Positions 25,354 to 36,481 of a DNA stretch of 41,086 nt are shown in pieces. The stretch spans positions 1-41,086 of the forward strand of contig CAMAYN010000009.1 of the NCBI GenBank assembly GCA_945862285.1, written 5' to 3'. The position numbers were made by a program, and so were the translations under genes. This DNA is from Akkermansia muciniphila. Its GTDB lineage: Bacteria > Verrucomicrobiota > Verrucomicrobiia > Verrucomicrobiales > Akkermansiaceae. Numbering within the stretch: position 1 is the first letter of the stretch; every line of letters starts with the position of its first letter. The notes under the pieces were generated by a model, which made no database searches, was not told where the DNA came from, and saw nothing but the letters and a program-made list of their open reading frames with translations.

Positions 25354-26115
25354 TCAGCGATACGGTGGGTATTCTGGCATGATGAAAGGATGAATCCCGC
25401 CATCAGCCCGCGGTAGCAAGAGCATGTAGCGGCGATACGCCACTTTTGCAGGCCAGCGAGTATCACAAAATGGCTCCCACTGATCTGCTTTCGAGTCTTT
25501 TTTAGCGGCGAGCGTGATTTGGGACATTTCTGGTTCAGTATCGATGCCGGGCTGTACAATTTCCGTTTTTCCGGGATTGATCTGCACGGATTTGCCCCCA
25601 AAAACACCAGCAACGATTTGGTTGGAAAAATTTTGCACAAGAACCTTGCCATCGCCGAATCGTTCCTTTGCTCCATCGAGCATGATGACCCGGTAAGGTT
25701 GGCTCGCATCGGGTTTCGCATTGGGGTCGGTGACTTTCGGAGTGAGGATGGCAATTGCGGTATCCGAGTCAGGCAAGCTAAAGGCGGTCAATGGTTTGAC
25801 CTCTAGGGTATCCTTGATTTTCTGAGCTGGACCACAGAAATTGTCATTCTTTTTCGGCGGCGCCGGGTCTAAGGCAATGCACAGATCACGTGTAGCAAAG
25901 CCCATGACATCACTGATCGTTTGCGTGGCCACTGTGATGCGCCAGCGGGCTAGCCAAACTTCGCCGCTTTTTTCTGCGATGATGAGATTTTCCATGCCTT
26001 TGACTTCGCCTACACAGAGCAAGCGTAAGCTATGGGGCGATGGTTTTTTTTCTGCCTCTTGTGCAAGGAGTAATGGAGAAAAAACGGCGAAAATGAGTGT
26101 GAGAAATTTTTTCAT
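25354..26115 (-). CDS. Secreted hypothetical protein
   Basis: MKKFLTLIFAVFSPLLLAQEAEKK signal peptide; 253 aa, 18 bp downstream of the next minus-strand gene. Confidence 0.75.
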   Translation of the reverse strand: MKKFLTLIFAVFSPLLLAQEAEKKPSPHSLRLLCVGEVKGMENLIIAEKSGEVWLARWRITVATQTISDVMGFATRDLCIALDPAPPKKNDNFCGPAQKIKDTLEVKPLTAFSLPDSDTAIAILTPKVTDPNAKPDASQPYRVIMLDGAKERFGDGKVLVQNFSNQIVAGVFGGKSVQINPGKTEIVQPGIDTEPEMSQITLAAKKDSKADQWEPFCDTRWPAKVAYRRYMLLLPRADGGIHPFIMPEYPPYR

Positions 26116-26133
26116 AACGTAGGGAAAAACGAT

Positions 26134-29100
26134 TTAGACCTCCTCGCGTTTCAGCCATTGAAAGCGGCGGATTTCAAAGCGTCGACCAAAGAGTCGATTC
26201 AGTGGACTGGTGAGTGAAGCACGAGCAACCGTGAGTTGGTCAGCTGGATCGACGTAGGAAGAAGTTCTCTGAATCAACGCCTCGCACCATGCTTCTGCTA
26301 GGATGTTTCCTTGAGAATCAGTAGCAGAACCGTAAGCACGAATGCGGAAAGTGTCGCCGCGCACGGTAAGTTGATTGGCCACCGAAGCGAGGACATCGGA
26401 TTGCATGATATAGCCAGGAATGCCCACGGCACGGGATAGGCCACCGCGCGTATTGCCTACGGCACTGCCGGGTAATCCAGCGAAATTGGCCGCGGAAATG
26501 GAACGCGTTCCTTGCTTAAGGTTTTGGTTGAGGCTTGTGGATTCGATGGCAGCTTGCACGGCGCCCATGAGTTGGGTATCGCCCGTGCCGCTAACGCGGC
26601 GATTGAGGAAGTCCGCCAGTGAAAGGAAGGGACCACGCGATTTTACTTCAACGACGATTTGTTCTGCTAGGTTTTGAATTTCTGAATCACTCAGAGCACG
26701 GAAGCCTGACCACTGTTGAATCTCCGTAGTTGAGTTCATGGGAGCAGCGGCTCCTGTGGTGACGATTCCGGTAGCGCCAACGGGTGTTTTTTGTGCGTTG
26801 GCAAAGATTTGCCCACTGCTATTGCGACGTTCCTGGTCTCGTGCGCTCGATAAAAGTGCCGCCCATGCCTTAACGCTTGTGGAATTGACATTAAATGCAC
26901 CATCGAGATAGACATACGCACCTACTAAGGACATGGCGTCAGCATTCAGTCCAGAGCCTGACTTTAAGCGAGTTAGCGCGTCATTGGGATTGCCAGCAGG
27001 CACAATGCGAGGGTTCATTAGGCGTGAATTTTTTTCCGTGCGTGATTTTTCAAAGAAATCAGTGAGAACATTGACGATCCCTCGGCGATCCGCAAAAGGT
27101 GCTCCGGCGGGAATCTTGGCGCCATCGTGAATGCTACTACAAAACCATGAATCAAATAACGCGGAATTTGTGAGGTAAGAATGATCAAAGCTGGGTACAT
27201 TTATGTTCTGACCACTATAAAATGGCCCCGTACCTGTTACCGCGTTCGGCGCAACAAAAGGCGACGCAAATGAATTACCAATGGCTCTCTGAATTTGTGG
27301 TGCTGCGTAACTTACTGCGGAAAAGGCAATATCCGATGACTGGAATTTCTCGTTGCCGTTTAAACCATCGGACTGGAGTCCATCCAGACCTTTTGATATG
27401 CGTTCCGCTGTCTGTGCATATCGATCAGCAAAGCCATTCGCGATGGCATGGCTAAGCGACATCAGGGAAAGAGTCGGAGCGACATCGAGCTGCCTTGAGG
27501 CAACGGTTGTCACACCTCTTTCAATCGTATGCCCACCGCCAAAGCGCCCTTGATCTTTACGATTGATATCAAGCAATGGTGAGTCGTAGGAAAGTGGCAG
27601 AGGGTCGGCGCGCCAGAAGATTTGCGTAGGATGATTGATTGTTGCTGAGGTGCCGCGAAAAGTACGCGAAAGAATCGTATGGTTGCTCATTAAATTAGGC
27701 ACGGAGGGGAAAGCATCCATTGTCGTGCTGGATGACTGTTCCGCATTGAGATAATGCCCAAAAATCATGAATGGCTTAGGAGAGCCGACATAATCCTGAA
27801 CTGTCAGGCGCTGGGTAGACCGGCAACTGGGGAAGTAGAGCGGATCAGGATTCGTGAAATCGATAGAACCAGGGACAGCAGTGGATCCAATCGCCAAACC
27901 TCCATTGCCTCCACTCGCTTGGGAACCAGCAGCGCGAATCCCAATCCACTGATTGCAGTATGTGCGAGTTGTTCCAGAACCGAAGCTATCCTTGTCTGGT
28001 GTTACAATAAATTCGATGCGATCCGTAGGATTGAGATTCCTCGCGCCAAAGTTGGCATCAATGAGAGATTGGCGTCCAGGCCCCCAGCCTGGCGAAAGAT
28101 TCACATTCGGATTCGTGGATGCCACATTGGCGTAGGTTTGCGCGCGATCATGGCCAAAGATTTTACATTCACCTGGTTCGAGAGTATAGCCTGTAGAAGT
28201 TCCTGACTGAGCCAGTCCGCCAATATTCCCGCGCAACCATTGAAAGGTGCGATGTCCGAAGTTGTTATTTGATGTTTGCCATCCACCCCGGTTAAGAGCA
28301 TAAGTATTTGATCCTGCAGTAGATTGCGCCGGCAAAGAAACTGGATTCCCTTCCGCATTTGTGACATTCCATTGCACTTTAAAGGGAACAGAAAGAAGCT
28401 GTACGGCATAACTTGCCCCGGGAGGGATGACCACCCGCACGTTATTGGGGTTCCACATTTTTACCAAAGCATCCATTTGCAACAACATGCGAAATTTTCC
28501 CGCACTTTGCGGTTCTGGTTGGGCAGAGAAAGAAAAAATGAATTGCACAGAAGCGAATACGGGCTTGCTGTAAGAATACCAAGGATCTGATAAAGCTCTG
28601 CGGCGAAAATCCGTAGCACCAGAATTTTCCGCACCACTCATCGCTAGCAATTCAGGACCAGCGCTGGACCAGCGTAAATTCCGATAGAGATTGGAGTAAA
28701 TCCACAACTCCTCCATATTGATCCCTGGCTGCTCGGTGGCATTGCCAAAATTGCCCAGCATGTTGGATGCGGCTTGGGTGTGTTGGCTATCGTTGATGAG
28801 CTGCCCGTTACGCACGGTAAAATCGTTCACGCGACCATTCGCTTTGTAGAGGGGGAGATTTTCTACTGACCTTCGACCCGATTGTGAAAATAGTGAGTAG
28901 TCGTACTTGAAACGTCCCCGCGTAACGTCAACAGGAAGACCGAGACTTGAGACGGAGACATCATGATATAAAGAAGTGGCAGCAGCATTACGCAAGCTCA
29001 ATTGGCCTTCCGTAATCAACGCACCACGAGTCGGATCATTTAATGTAATTTGACCTAGTGAAGCTAACGAAGTGGTATTGACCGTTTGTGCGGAATTCGG

Positions 29101-29733
29101 GGCAAGTAAGTGATCTGCAAGATTGGCAAAGTCCGGTCTGACATTGCCAGAAGTGACATGCGCTTTTTGGGACTCATCGCTACTCCACCATGCGCATCTT
29201 CCAGAAGTGGACGCGGTAGTAACCGCAACACTGGGCGCCCGTACTTCCGTGACGCTGTCGCCACCATTGCGGCGCGACACATCACTCAGCAGCATGACTT
29301 CATTGGGCTGGATGCTATCGACAAACGAAAGACTGCCCGCTTGATTAAGCGGCAGAGGAACGAGCCATTGTTGAAAAGTAGGATCGGGGCGATTGATATG
29401 ACCATTTGTGGCATTCCATGCATCATAAACTCCCGTCCAGCGCGCATGCGTGGAGGAAAGATCTGTTTTTTGTGCCGCAGGCACGGAGATCCTGCCGTCT
29501 GGCCCCATGGTCACTTGCAATTGCCCGATCGCCTGCATGAGAGCCATGCGGGCATTTGTCTTTGCTTGCGCCATAGCAGAGGATTTTGACGACGCGCGAA
29601 TTTCCACAGATGACAACGACAATAGTCCTATGGCAATCATAGCCAATAGCACCATCATGCTAAGGGTAATGACCAATGTGAAGCCAAGTTTATGCTGACT
29701 TTTTTTAAAATGGGTTTTCATAACGACGAGCAA
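26134..29733 (-). CDS. Verru_Chthon cassette protein A-like giant protein with prepilin-like N-terminus (start perhaps 29721)
   Basis: GFTLVITLSMMVLLAMIAIGLLSLSSVEIR pseudopilin-like helix; 1199 aa architecture and motifs recalled from the Verru_Chthon family. Confidence 0.75.
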   Translation of the reverse strand: MLVVMKTHFKKSQHKLGFTLVITLSMMVLLAMIAIGLLSLSSVEIRASSKSSAMAQAKTNARMALMQAIGQLQVTMGPDGRISVPAAQKTDLSSTHARWTGVYDAWNATNGHINRPDPTFQQWLVPLPLNQAGSLSFVDSIQPNEVMLLSDVSRRNGGDSVTEVRAPSVAVTTASTSGRCAWWSSDESQKAHVTSGNVRPDFANLADHLLAPNSAQTVNTTSLASLGQITLNDPTRGALITEGQLSLRNAAATSLYHDVSVSSLGLPVDVTRGRFKYDYSLFSQSGRRSVENLPLYKANGRVNDFTVRNGQLINDSQHTQAASNMLGNFGNATEQPGINMEELWIYSNLYRNLRWSSAGPELLAMSGAENSGATDFRRRALSDPWYSYSKPVFASVQFIFSFSAQPEPQSAGKFRMLLQMDALVKMWNPNNVRVVIPPGASYAVQLLSVPFKVQWNVTNAEGNPVSLPAQSTAGSNTYALNRGGWQTSNNNFGHRTFQWLRGNIGGLAQSGTSTGYTLEPGECKIFGHDRAQTYANVASTNPNVNLSPGWGPGRQSLIDANFGARNLNPTDRIEFIVTPDKDSFGSGTTRTYCNQWIGIRAAGSQASGGNGGLAIGSTAVPGSIDFTNPDPLYFPSCRSTQRLTVQDYVGSPKPFMIFGHYLNAEQSSSTTMDAFPSVPNLMSNHTILSRTFRGTSATINHPTQIFWRADPLPLSYDSPLLDINRKDQGRFGGGHTIERGVTTVASRQLDVAPTLSLMSLSHAIANGFADRYAQTAERISKGLDGLQSDGLNGNEKFQSSDIAFSAVSYAAPQIQRAIGNSFASPFVAPNAVTGTGPFYSGQNINVPSFDHSYLTNSALFDSWFCSSIHDGAKIPAGAPFADRRGIVNVLTDFFEKSRTEKNSRLMNPRIVPAGNPNDALTRLKSGSGLNADAMSLVGAYVYLDGAFNVNSTSVKAWAALLSSARDQERRNSSGQIFANAQKTPVGATGIVTTGAAAPMNSTTEIQQWSGFRALSDSEIQNLAEQIVVEVKSRGPFLSLADFLNRRVSGTGDTQLMGAVQAAIESTSLNQNLKQGTRSISAANFAGLPGSAVGNTRGGLSRAVGIPGYIMQSDVLASVANQLTVRGDTFRIRAYGSATDSQGNILAEAWCEALIQRTSSYVDPADQLTVARASLTSPLNRLFGRRFEIRRFQWLKREEV

Positions 29734-29883
29734 GATGGTTAAACTTGCTGTATTGACAATGAATATTTTTTATCAAAGCGTCAAGAAATTTTCCCGAATG
29801 CAATACTGTATGACAGAGAAAACACAATTACTGCGGTAACAACTGAAAAACAAAGGGTTCGCTCCGGCTTTCTGTACTAAAAA

Positions 29884-32601
29884 TTAGCGAGGATTAACTT
29901 CAAGGAGAGCCTTCTTTTCTTTCTCGGCTGGCGAAGTGAAAACAACGTGATTCCATGTAGGTTTCGCGATGGAACCAGTTCCGTGGAATTGAAATAGCCC
30001 TTTAATGATGGGAGAAAGTGGCCAAGTAATGAAGCCAATGATGCCGCGGGCATTCATGCGCATAGTCATATCGATGGTTTGATTGCCTAAATCGACTTTC
30101 CCATTTCCGGTAAACTTCAGATTCGAGGTCTGGGTGACGAAGTCGGATGTTTCCATGATTCCCTGAGTGATGGTAAAGTTCGCAAATGCATCTTTCGCTT
30201 TCTCGAATCCAATCCTTTTTTTATCGTCCACCATACCGGATACGAGGTCAGAGAGTGGCCCAAAGAGCGGAACGGCAAAAAGTTCGCCTTTTTCTAAATT
30301 GCAGAGACCATCGCCTTCGAGAGACACAGTGCCGCGATTATCTCCTTTCAGGCTGATTTTCCCCGTGAGCTTGCCGTAGCCTTGCTCTTTGAATTGATGC
30401 GTTTTGGCAATTTCTTCCATCAACATCCCCTGCCATGTCGCATCAACGGAGTAGGCATTATTCTTGCGTATTTGCACGGCGATGTTACCCGAAACGTCAC
30501 CGCCAAAGAGTTTGCAGCGGAGGGGATTGAGGGTGACTTGATCATCGTTTACGATGACTTGGGTCGATATTTCACTAAAAACGGTAGGCTGACCGATAAA
30601 TTTCCATGTCATGGCATCGCAGCGTGGCATATCGATGATGACTTTGGTGTTTTTCGCTTTTCTTACATCGATGATGCCCGAAGCACTGAGTTGTGGAGGT
30701 GCATGAAATCGATAATCTTCTAGGTTCTCAGCGATGCTAGGAGCGAACATACGCAACAGTGGTGCAGGAAATAGTGTGCCGTTGAGCTTATGAATTTCTA
30801 CATGTCCGTGTTCGCTAATCCAGTGAACATGCGCGGCCTTTACTGGGCCATTTTTGACAGCGGAAAATTCTTTGCGGAGTGGGTAATCTTCATAATTGAA
30901 GTTCACTTCTATATCAGTGAATTTTAAAAATCCGCTAGAAAGATCCATGGAGCAGGCGGCACCATAAACAGGGACACCACGATATGCTGTGTTTTTAACG
31001 GAGGCTTTGCCTTCGACATGCCACTTGTAGATGTCTGTCGTGTCAGCAGTGCCTTTCAGCGAGACATACGTTTCATCAGCCCCGGCTGGAGAGAATGCAT
31101 CCAAGACTTTCTCTAAAGGCTGACCAACAAAAAAAGGTTTCCCAAGAGCGGGAGGGAAATTACTTTCGATTTGATAGCTCACATCCTTGCCTTTTAATTG
31201 AGCACTACCTTTGAGCCAACCTTGTTTGTGGTTGACTTCGAGGTCGCTGACTGTGAGTGATTCTAGCGCAAAACCATTTTCTAGATCGGCGCGGGCGACG
31301 AGTGTGGCATGGCACTTGGAAAGGCCTGTGACAACAAGGTTTTCTAGAGCAGGCGAAATGACCTTGTGATTGAATAAAGGCCGCAAAACATCGAGCGGAA
31401 TATAGCCTTGAGAGCGCGCTTGTAATGTATGCCCCTTTTTCATGAGAGATAGATTGAGATTCCCTTGCGCATGGTGCAGCTCGAGATCACGCAAGAAAAA
31501 ATCCTGGTTATTCAACGAGAAGTCGAATTGTAAATGATCGAATATATGGTTACGGAATTGGAGCGTTTTACATGTGGTTTTACCAGTCGCTTGGAACTGG
31601 GATTTTTCGTGATTGAGATCAAAGAATCCTTCGACTTCCAACTGCGGCTCAGTAATGGCGGCAATCTCCGGCACAACGGGGCGTGAACTAAATCCGCGCG
31701 CCAAAGCAAGAAGATTGGCAGACGAAGTCGCGAGGAAATTCCCTTGGAGTTTATGCAAGTCCAAATTGAGCGATGCATGTACATGCCCATGCGAATCACT
31801 GGCAGAACATTCCTGAAGCGTAAGTTGCCATTGTTTTATGGAACCATTCAGCGCAACATCTTTCAGCTCCATGCCGCCACGTTTGAGTGATTTGGAAGAG
31901 AATGTAAGTTTCGCCTGAAGATCACTCCATTTCGTAAGATCCGCAGCAAGATCAAGTTGTAGCTCCGGCGGAGAAGCTAAATCCCATTCCCAGAGAGAGA
32001 TCTCACGAACAAATTGATGGAGGTATTCTTTATAAGTAAAATCGTTTTTATCCGAATCTTGATCCGCTTTTGATTTGCCCCATGAAAGTATGTCGGCATT
32101 GAGCACGATTTTCACTCCAGCTATGTATCCCTCCACGCGGGAAATTTTAACCTTCTGATTGCGATGGAATAAGACAGCTCCCGATAAATCTGTAATCGTA
32201 AGGTTGCCGTTTTTTCCCTCTGGCGAAATGGTGGGGATGAGAAGATCGGTATTGCCGAGTTCGATTTTCGTGAGCTGCTGAATCCCACGCATGGCCTTGG
32301 TTTTATCGAAGTCGAAAATCAGTTGTTTGAGATTCGCCATCTCTTCCGTGCGATCGCTGGACGTAAAGACGTGAATGTTTTGCATTTTGACCCCAATCCA
32401 AGGGATGTAGCTCAGGTGTCCGATACGAACATGATAGCCTTTTTCCGCGATTTTATTTTCTAGTGCGGTGCGCCATGATTGCGGCATACCAATTGCATTG
32501 AGCCAAAGCAGGGAAATCGTAATTCCAATGAAAGAAACTAGCGTAGTGAAAAACAATACGCTGCGCAGTTTACGGAAAAATCTAGATGGCAAGAATGTCA
32601 C
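29884..32601 (-). CDS. AsmA-like / DUF3971-type large membrane-anchored protein
   Basis: N-terminal TM; C-terminal LEGDGLCNLEKGELFAVPLFGPLSDLVSGM...NLKFTGNGKVDLGNQTIDMTMRM, AsmA-like. Confidence 0.8.
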   Translation of the reverse strand: MTFLPSRFFRKLRSVLFFTTLVSFIGITISLLWLNAIGMPQSWRTALENKIAEKGYHVRIGHLSYIPWIGVKMQNIHVFTSSDRTEEMANLKQLIFDFDKTKAMRGIQQLTKIELGNTDLLIPTISPEGKNGNLTITDLSGAVLFHRNQKVKISRVEGYIAGVKIVLNADILSWGKSKADQDSDKNDFTYKEYLHQFVREISLWEWDLASPPELQLDLAADLTKWSDLQAKLTFSSKSLKRGGMELKDVALNGSIKQWQLTLQECSASDSHGHVHASLNLDLHKLQGNFLATSSANLLALARGFSSRPVVPEIAAITEPQLEVEGFFDLNHEKSQFQATGKTTCKTLQFRNHIFDHLQFDFSLNNQDFFLRDLELHHAQGNLNLSLMKKGHTLQARSQGYIPLDVLRPLFNHKVISPALENLVVTGLSKCHATLVARADLENGFALESLTVSDLEVNHKQGWLKGSAQLKGKDVSYQIESNFPPALGKPFFVGQPLEKVLDAFSPAGADETYVSLKGTADTTDIYKWHVEGKASVKNTAYRGVPVYGAACSMDLSSGFLKFTDIEVNFNYEDYPLRKEFSAVKNGPVKAAHVHWISEHGHVEIHKLNGTLFPAPLLRMFAPSIAENLEDYRFHAPPQLSASGIIDVRKAKNTKVIIDMPRCDAMTWKFIGQPTVFSEISTQVIVNDDQVTLNPLRCKLFGGDVSGNIAVQIRKNNAYSVDATWQGMLMEEIAKTHQFKEQGYGKLTGKISLKGDNRGTVSLEGDGLCNLEKGELFAVPLFGPLSDLVSGMVDDKKRIGFEKAKDAFANFTITQGIMETSDFVTQTSNLKFTGNGKVDLGNQTIDMTMRMNARGIIGFITWPLSPIIKGLFQFHGTGSIAKPTWNHVVFTSPAEKEKKALLEVNPR

Positions 32602-32654
32602 TTGCGAGGCTTGTAAGAAGGGGAGATGAAATGGTGAAAAATGTGTGGGAACAT

Positions 32655-33767
32655 TTACGGAGCCGTCTGATTTGTACGGGGAGTAACGGCACGACGATAG
32701 AGTAGGACAGCATCAGAAATCCCACGCGAAACGGCTTCAAGGTATTTCGGATTTTGAATCAGGCGTGATTCATAGGGATGGCTCATAAAGCCGCCTTCCA
32801 CAAGAATCGCTGGGTGCTTTACGCCAGTAAGTACACTGTAACGAGCCCGTTTGATGCCACGGTCATACGTGTTAGCACCTAGCCTCACACGCAACTGCCC
32901 ATGAACGGCGGTAGCTAGAGCAATGTTGGCAGAGTCATTTTGATTCCCTTGGATTTCTTGAGCATCAGACTCGCGGGAGGCTCTGCCGTAGTGAGCTACG
33001 CCAGCGGGCGATAGGGTAAATGTTTCGATACCACGCGCAGACCGTCCGCCAGCATTAAAGTGGATACTAATAAATACCGCAGAATCCTTCACAGCATTCG
33101 CGATGTCAACGCGTTCTTGGAGGCTTAGATAGGTATCACTTTCGCGGGTCATGATGACGCGAAAACCCTTAGCGGTAAGGGTTTTCTTCACCTGCTGCGC
33201 AACGGTAAGGTTGTAGGCTTTTTCTGTATTATAGGCATTGACAGCACCACTGTCTTTGCCACCGTGACCCGCATCAAGAATTACAGTGCGGAATTGCCCC
33301 GCTCCCTTGATGTAGGATGGGCGGAGCACGGGTTCGATCAGCTTTTGCAAGTCAAGACGAGAAATACAGGTATGCGTCCCTACTTCGACGACGGGATCTG
33401 AGCAGACAAACTTCACGCCATTGAGGGAACACTCTTGATCCCCAACGCTAAGCTGAAATTTGATCTTGGGCTGATCGAGACTGATCTTCTTGCCTTCGCG
33501 ATGGATCGTAGAAAATTGATAAAAATTCTTCACACTTTCCAATGTAATGTACGATTTATCTTGGTGCTTAACCTCTTCTAATACGATTTTCGCAGGCGCA
33601 GCATGGGACAACGTGAAATTCATCGCGATCCAGAAGAATAACGATACACCAATGAAAGGAAGTGGGCTTTGAGAGCGAGTCATGCGATAACGCAACGTTG
33701 ATAGGCGAATCATGCATTGATGTTGATTTCCTAGCAAGCACGATTTTTTCATAAATTGGCGTGACAT
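32655..33767 (-). CDS. N-acetylmuramoyl-L-alanine amidase (Amidase_3)
   Basis: VILDAGHGGKDSGAVN...TRESDTYLSLQERVDIANAVKDSAVFISIHFNAGG...ILVEGGFMSHPYESRLI. Confidence 0.93.
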   Translation of the reverse strand: MSRQFMKKSCLLGNQHQCMIRLSTLRYRMTRSQSPLPFIGVSLFFWIAMNFTLSHAAPAKIVLEEVKHQDKSYITLESVKNFYQFSTIHREGKKISLDQPKIKFQLSVGDQECSLNGVKFVCSDPVVEVGTHTCISRLDLQKLIEPVLRPSYIKGAGQFRTVILDAGHGGKDSGAVNAYNTEKAYNLTVAQQVKKTLTAKGFRVIMTRESDTYLSLQERVDIANAVKDSAVFISIHFNAGGRSARGIETFTLSPAGVAHYGRASRESDAQEIQGNQNDSANIALATAVHGQLRVRLGANTYDRGIKRARYSVLTGVKHPAILVEGGFMSHPYESRLIQNPKYLEAVSRGISDAVLLYRRAVTPRTNQTAP

Positions 33768-33811
33768 GCAGTTGCGATTTCAGCAGTTTGGATTCGCACA
33801 AATTACGCCAT

Positions 33812-34666
33812 ATGAAACTATCAACATCCTTGCTACTTATCGGACTTACATCATTTCTATGGACGAGTTGCACCCCAGATCCTACGCCGCCGAATACCTT
33901 CCGGCCAAGTTATGAAAGAACGCGATCGGCAGAAAATGCCCCACCCGCTAACACAGGACGCAAAAATCCAGACATACAACTACCCAATCAATTTGGCAAG
34001 AACACAGGTGTCACCGTGAGCCGCGTGGCTGCCGCTGGTCCTTATGTCGCCTTGACCTTTGATGATGGACCACATGCCCAAAATACCCCACGTTTGCTCG
34101 ATATTTTGCGTGCGCGCAATGTAAAGGCCACTTTCTATGTGATCGGTAAAAACGTAGATCTCTACCCAGGAATTGTAAGACGTACTGTCGCCGAAGGCCA
34201 TGAAATTGGCAATCATACCTACAATCATCCAAAGCTTTCATCCATGAGCATGGCCAGTGTCAATCAAGAGCTATCTCGCACCGCGAACTCAATCGAACGT
34301 GCCTGCGGCGTGAAACCTAAGACCATGCGCCCTCCGTATGGCGCATTGTTGCAGAATCAGCGGCAAAACATTTACGACAACTTCGGCTACCCTACCATCA
34401 TGTGGTCAGTCGATCCGCTCGACTGGCGTCGCCCTGGCACCTCAGTGGTGACTTCACGCATCTTGAACGGCACCAGCAATGGCGGCATCATCCTCCTGCA
34501 CGACCTCCACGCGAGTTCGGTAGATGCTGTGCCAGGGGTGATCGATGGACTCCTGCGCAAAGGATATCGCTTTGTCACCGTCTCGCAGTTACTTGCCATG
34601 AGCGGCAAATCACAGGCTCATTCGCCTACCCAACCCAGAGATTCCGTGGCCAGCACAAGTGAGTGA
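33812..34666 (+). CDS. Polysaccharide deacetylase (NodB homology), lipoprotein
   Basis: VALTFDDGPHAQNTPRLLDILRARNVKATFYVIGKNVD...EIGNHTYNHPKLS...RPPYGALLQNQRQ; start trimmed to ATG 33812 (lipobox WTSC). Confidence 0.93.
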   Translation: MKLSTSLLLIGLTSFLWTSCTPDPTPPNTFRPSYERTRSAENAPPANTGRKNPDIQLPNQFGKNTGVTVSRVAAAGPYVALTFDDGPHAQNTPRLLDILRARNVKATFYVIGKNVDLYPGIVRRTVAEGHEIGNHTYNHPKLSSMSMASVNQELSRTANSIERACGVKPKTMRPPYGALLQNQRQNIYDNFGYPTIMWSVDPLDWRRPGTSVVTSRILNGTSNGGIILLHDLHASSVDAVPGVIDGLLRKGYRFVTVSQLLAMSGKSQAHSPTQPRDSVASTSE

Positions 34667-34729
34667 TTTCTCCCTGACCTGGTCACTCATGAGCCTCGGG
34701 CCTAGGAAAATTATCATAAAAATCTTTCC

Positions 34730-36481
34730 ATGATCGGTGACAAATACTTTGCCTCACGAGATGAATTATTGCGCCTAGCTGATGAAATCTTTGACTTTGC
34801 CGCAGCACTTGGTGCCAGCGAACAAGATGATCGAAACACAGCGATCTCTCCCGAGAATGATACATCGACGAAAAGCGGCATTCAGCAAACACTACTACGC
34901 CCCTTCACCATCCTAGCCTGTGGCGAAGTGAACTCGGGCAAATCTTCGCTGTTAAATGCCATCATCGGTGAAGATCTATGCCGAGTGCATGACCTCCCAC
35001 AAACAAGCCAGGTCAATCATTTGATCTTTCACACCCGCGACCGCGCCATCAATTCCGTAGAAGGCATCAACCTCTGCCCACACACCTCTGAAAAATTGCG
35101 CTTGATCGAACTCATCGAAGCTCCAGGCACCGATGCCACACCACAACTCACTCATGCCACCGCAAAAAAAATGATCGCCTTGGCAGACGCCGTCTTGGTA
35201 CTGTTTCCTGTAACCAATCCATGGGGCGCTCCCACGTGGGACTTCGTCACCCGCTACTCTGCGGAAGTTTTAGAAAAAACCACATTCATTTTACAACAAT
35301 GCGACAAAAAATCACCCGCTGACCTCCCCGTCTTACTCGGACATTTGCGCGATCTATCCATGAAACGCATCGGCCGTGTGCCACCCCTCTTCCCCATCGC
35401 CGCGAAGCTAGCCAACGAATCCCGCCAATCCCATCGCGATCGCTCACTCCTCCAAAAAAGCGGCTTGCCCGCACTGGAGCAACACCTAGAACGCCAACTC
35501 CTCGCATCACCATCGCGCCGCGCCGCGCTAAAAATGGTACGCATTGCTTTGCTTGATCGATTGCATCGCATCGAAGAACTCATCGAAGTCCGCTCACGGC
35601 AACTCCTCATGGATGGACAAGTGCTCGCTGAAATCGAAAAAGAAATCGAACAAATGCGCATCGATACCGTACGCAACCAATCGCACAGTCTTGGCGGCGT
35701 AGGTGAAATGTTTCAAAAAGAAGCAGGCCACGCCGCAATCATCCTCAAGAAACGTCTCTCCTTACCCAAATGCCTCGTGCGCCTGTTCACTGGCGAAGAT
35801 ACCGCCTACGCCGTCGAAGCATTGATCCAACCGCAACTCCTCAAAGCCCTTGCCGATGCGACAGGGCATGATTTCCAGAGCTTAGTCCTTTCCTGCTGCC
35901 ATCACTGGCTCTTACTCGCCAACCGGATAAAAAATTCCATCGGCGCAGAAATCCAAGCTCTTGAAATCACCCGACAGCGCCTAGAGCAATCGGCAGAAGA
36001 TTTTGTCAGCCGCATGGCAAAAGCGTCAGTGCGCGCCACCAATCACCTGCGATTGCGAGGAACCCTCGATGCCGCCTTGCGCGTCCATCATCATAGCATG
36101 CGTGTGATCCTCGGAATCACATTATTTTTTACCATCATCGCCGGCGTTTGTGGTGGCTTACATTTCGATGTACCAGCCATCATTTTTCTCGCCATCGCCT
36201 GTGGACTTTTTTGCTACCTCGTCAGCTTGATGCTCCGCAATCGGAATGAAATCGTCCAGGAATTTGGTTCTCGCTTATCGAGCCATCGTGACTCATTCGT
36301 GGACTCCATGCGCGGCGATTACGAAGAAGGAATGCGACTCTTTTATAAAGACTATAACCACTGCCTTGATTCGGTCCGATCGCATCTAGTCAGAAAAAAA
36401 CAAGCCTTACAGCCACAAATCAAAAAATGGAATGACCTCTTTCTCGCCCTAAAAGCACTAGAGCAAGACCTCATCGAATGA
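34730..36481 (+). CDS. Bacterial dynamin-like / large GTPase with C-terminal TM hairpin
   Basis: P-loop GEVNSGKSSLLNAIIG; G3-like EAPGTD; G4-like QQCDKK; two adjacent TM segments near the C-terminus. Confidence 0.82.
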   Translation: MIGDKYFASRDELLRLADEIFDFAAALGASEQDDRNTAISPENDTSTKSGIQQTLLRPFTILACGEVNSGKSSLLNAIIGEDLCRVHDLPQTSQVNHLIFHTRDRAINSVEGINLCPHTSEKLRLIELIEAPGTDATPQLTHATAKKMIALADAVLVLFPVTNPWGAPTWDFVTRYSAEVLEKTTFILQQCDKKSPADLPVLLGHLRDLSMKRIGRVPPLFPIAAKLANESRQSHRDRSLLQKSGLPALEQHLERQLLASPSRRAALKMVRIALLDRLHRIEELIEVRSRQLLMDGQVLAEIEKEIEQMRIDTVRNQSHSLGGVGEMFQKEAGHAAIILKKRLSLPKCLVRLFTGEDTAYAVEALIQPQLLKALADATGHDFQSLVLSCCHHWLLLANRIKNSIGAEIQALEITRQRLEQSAEDFVSRMAKASVRATNHLRLRGTLDAALRVHHHSMRVILGITLFFTIIAGVCGGLHFDVPAIIFLAIACGLFCYLVSLMLRNRNEIVQEFGSRLSSHRDSFVDSMRGDYEEGMRLFYKDYNHCLDSVRSHLVRKKQALQPQIKKWNDLFLALKALEQDLIE

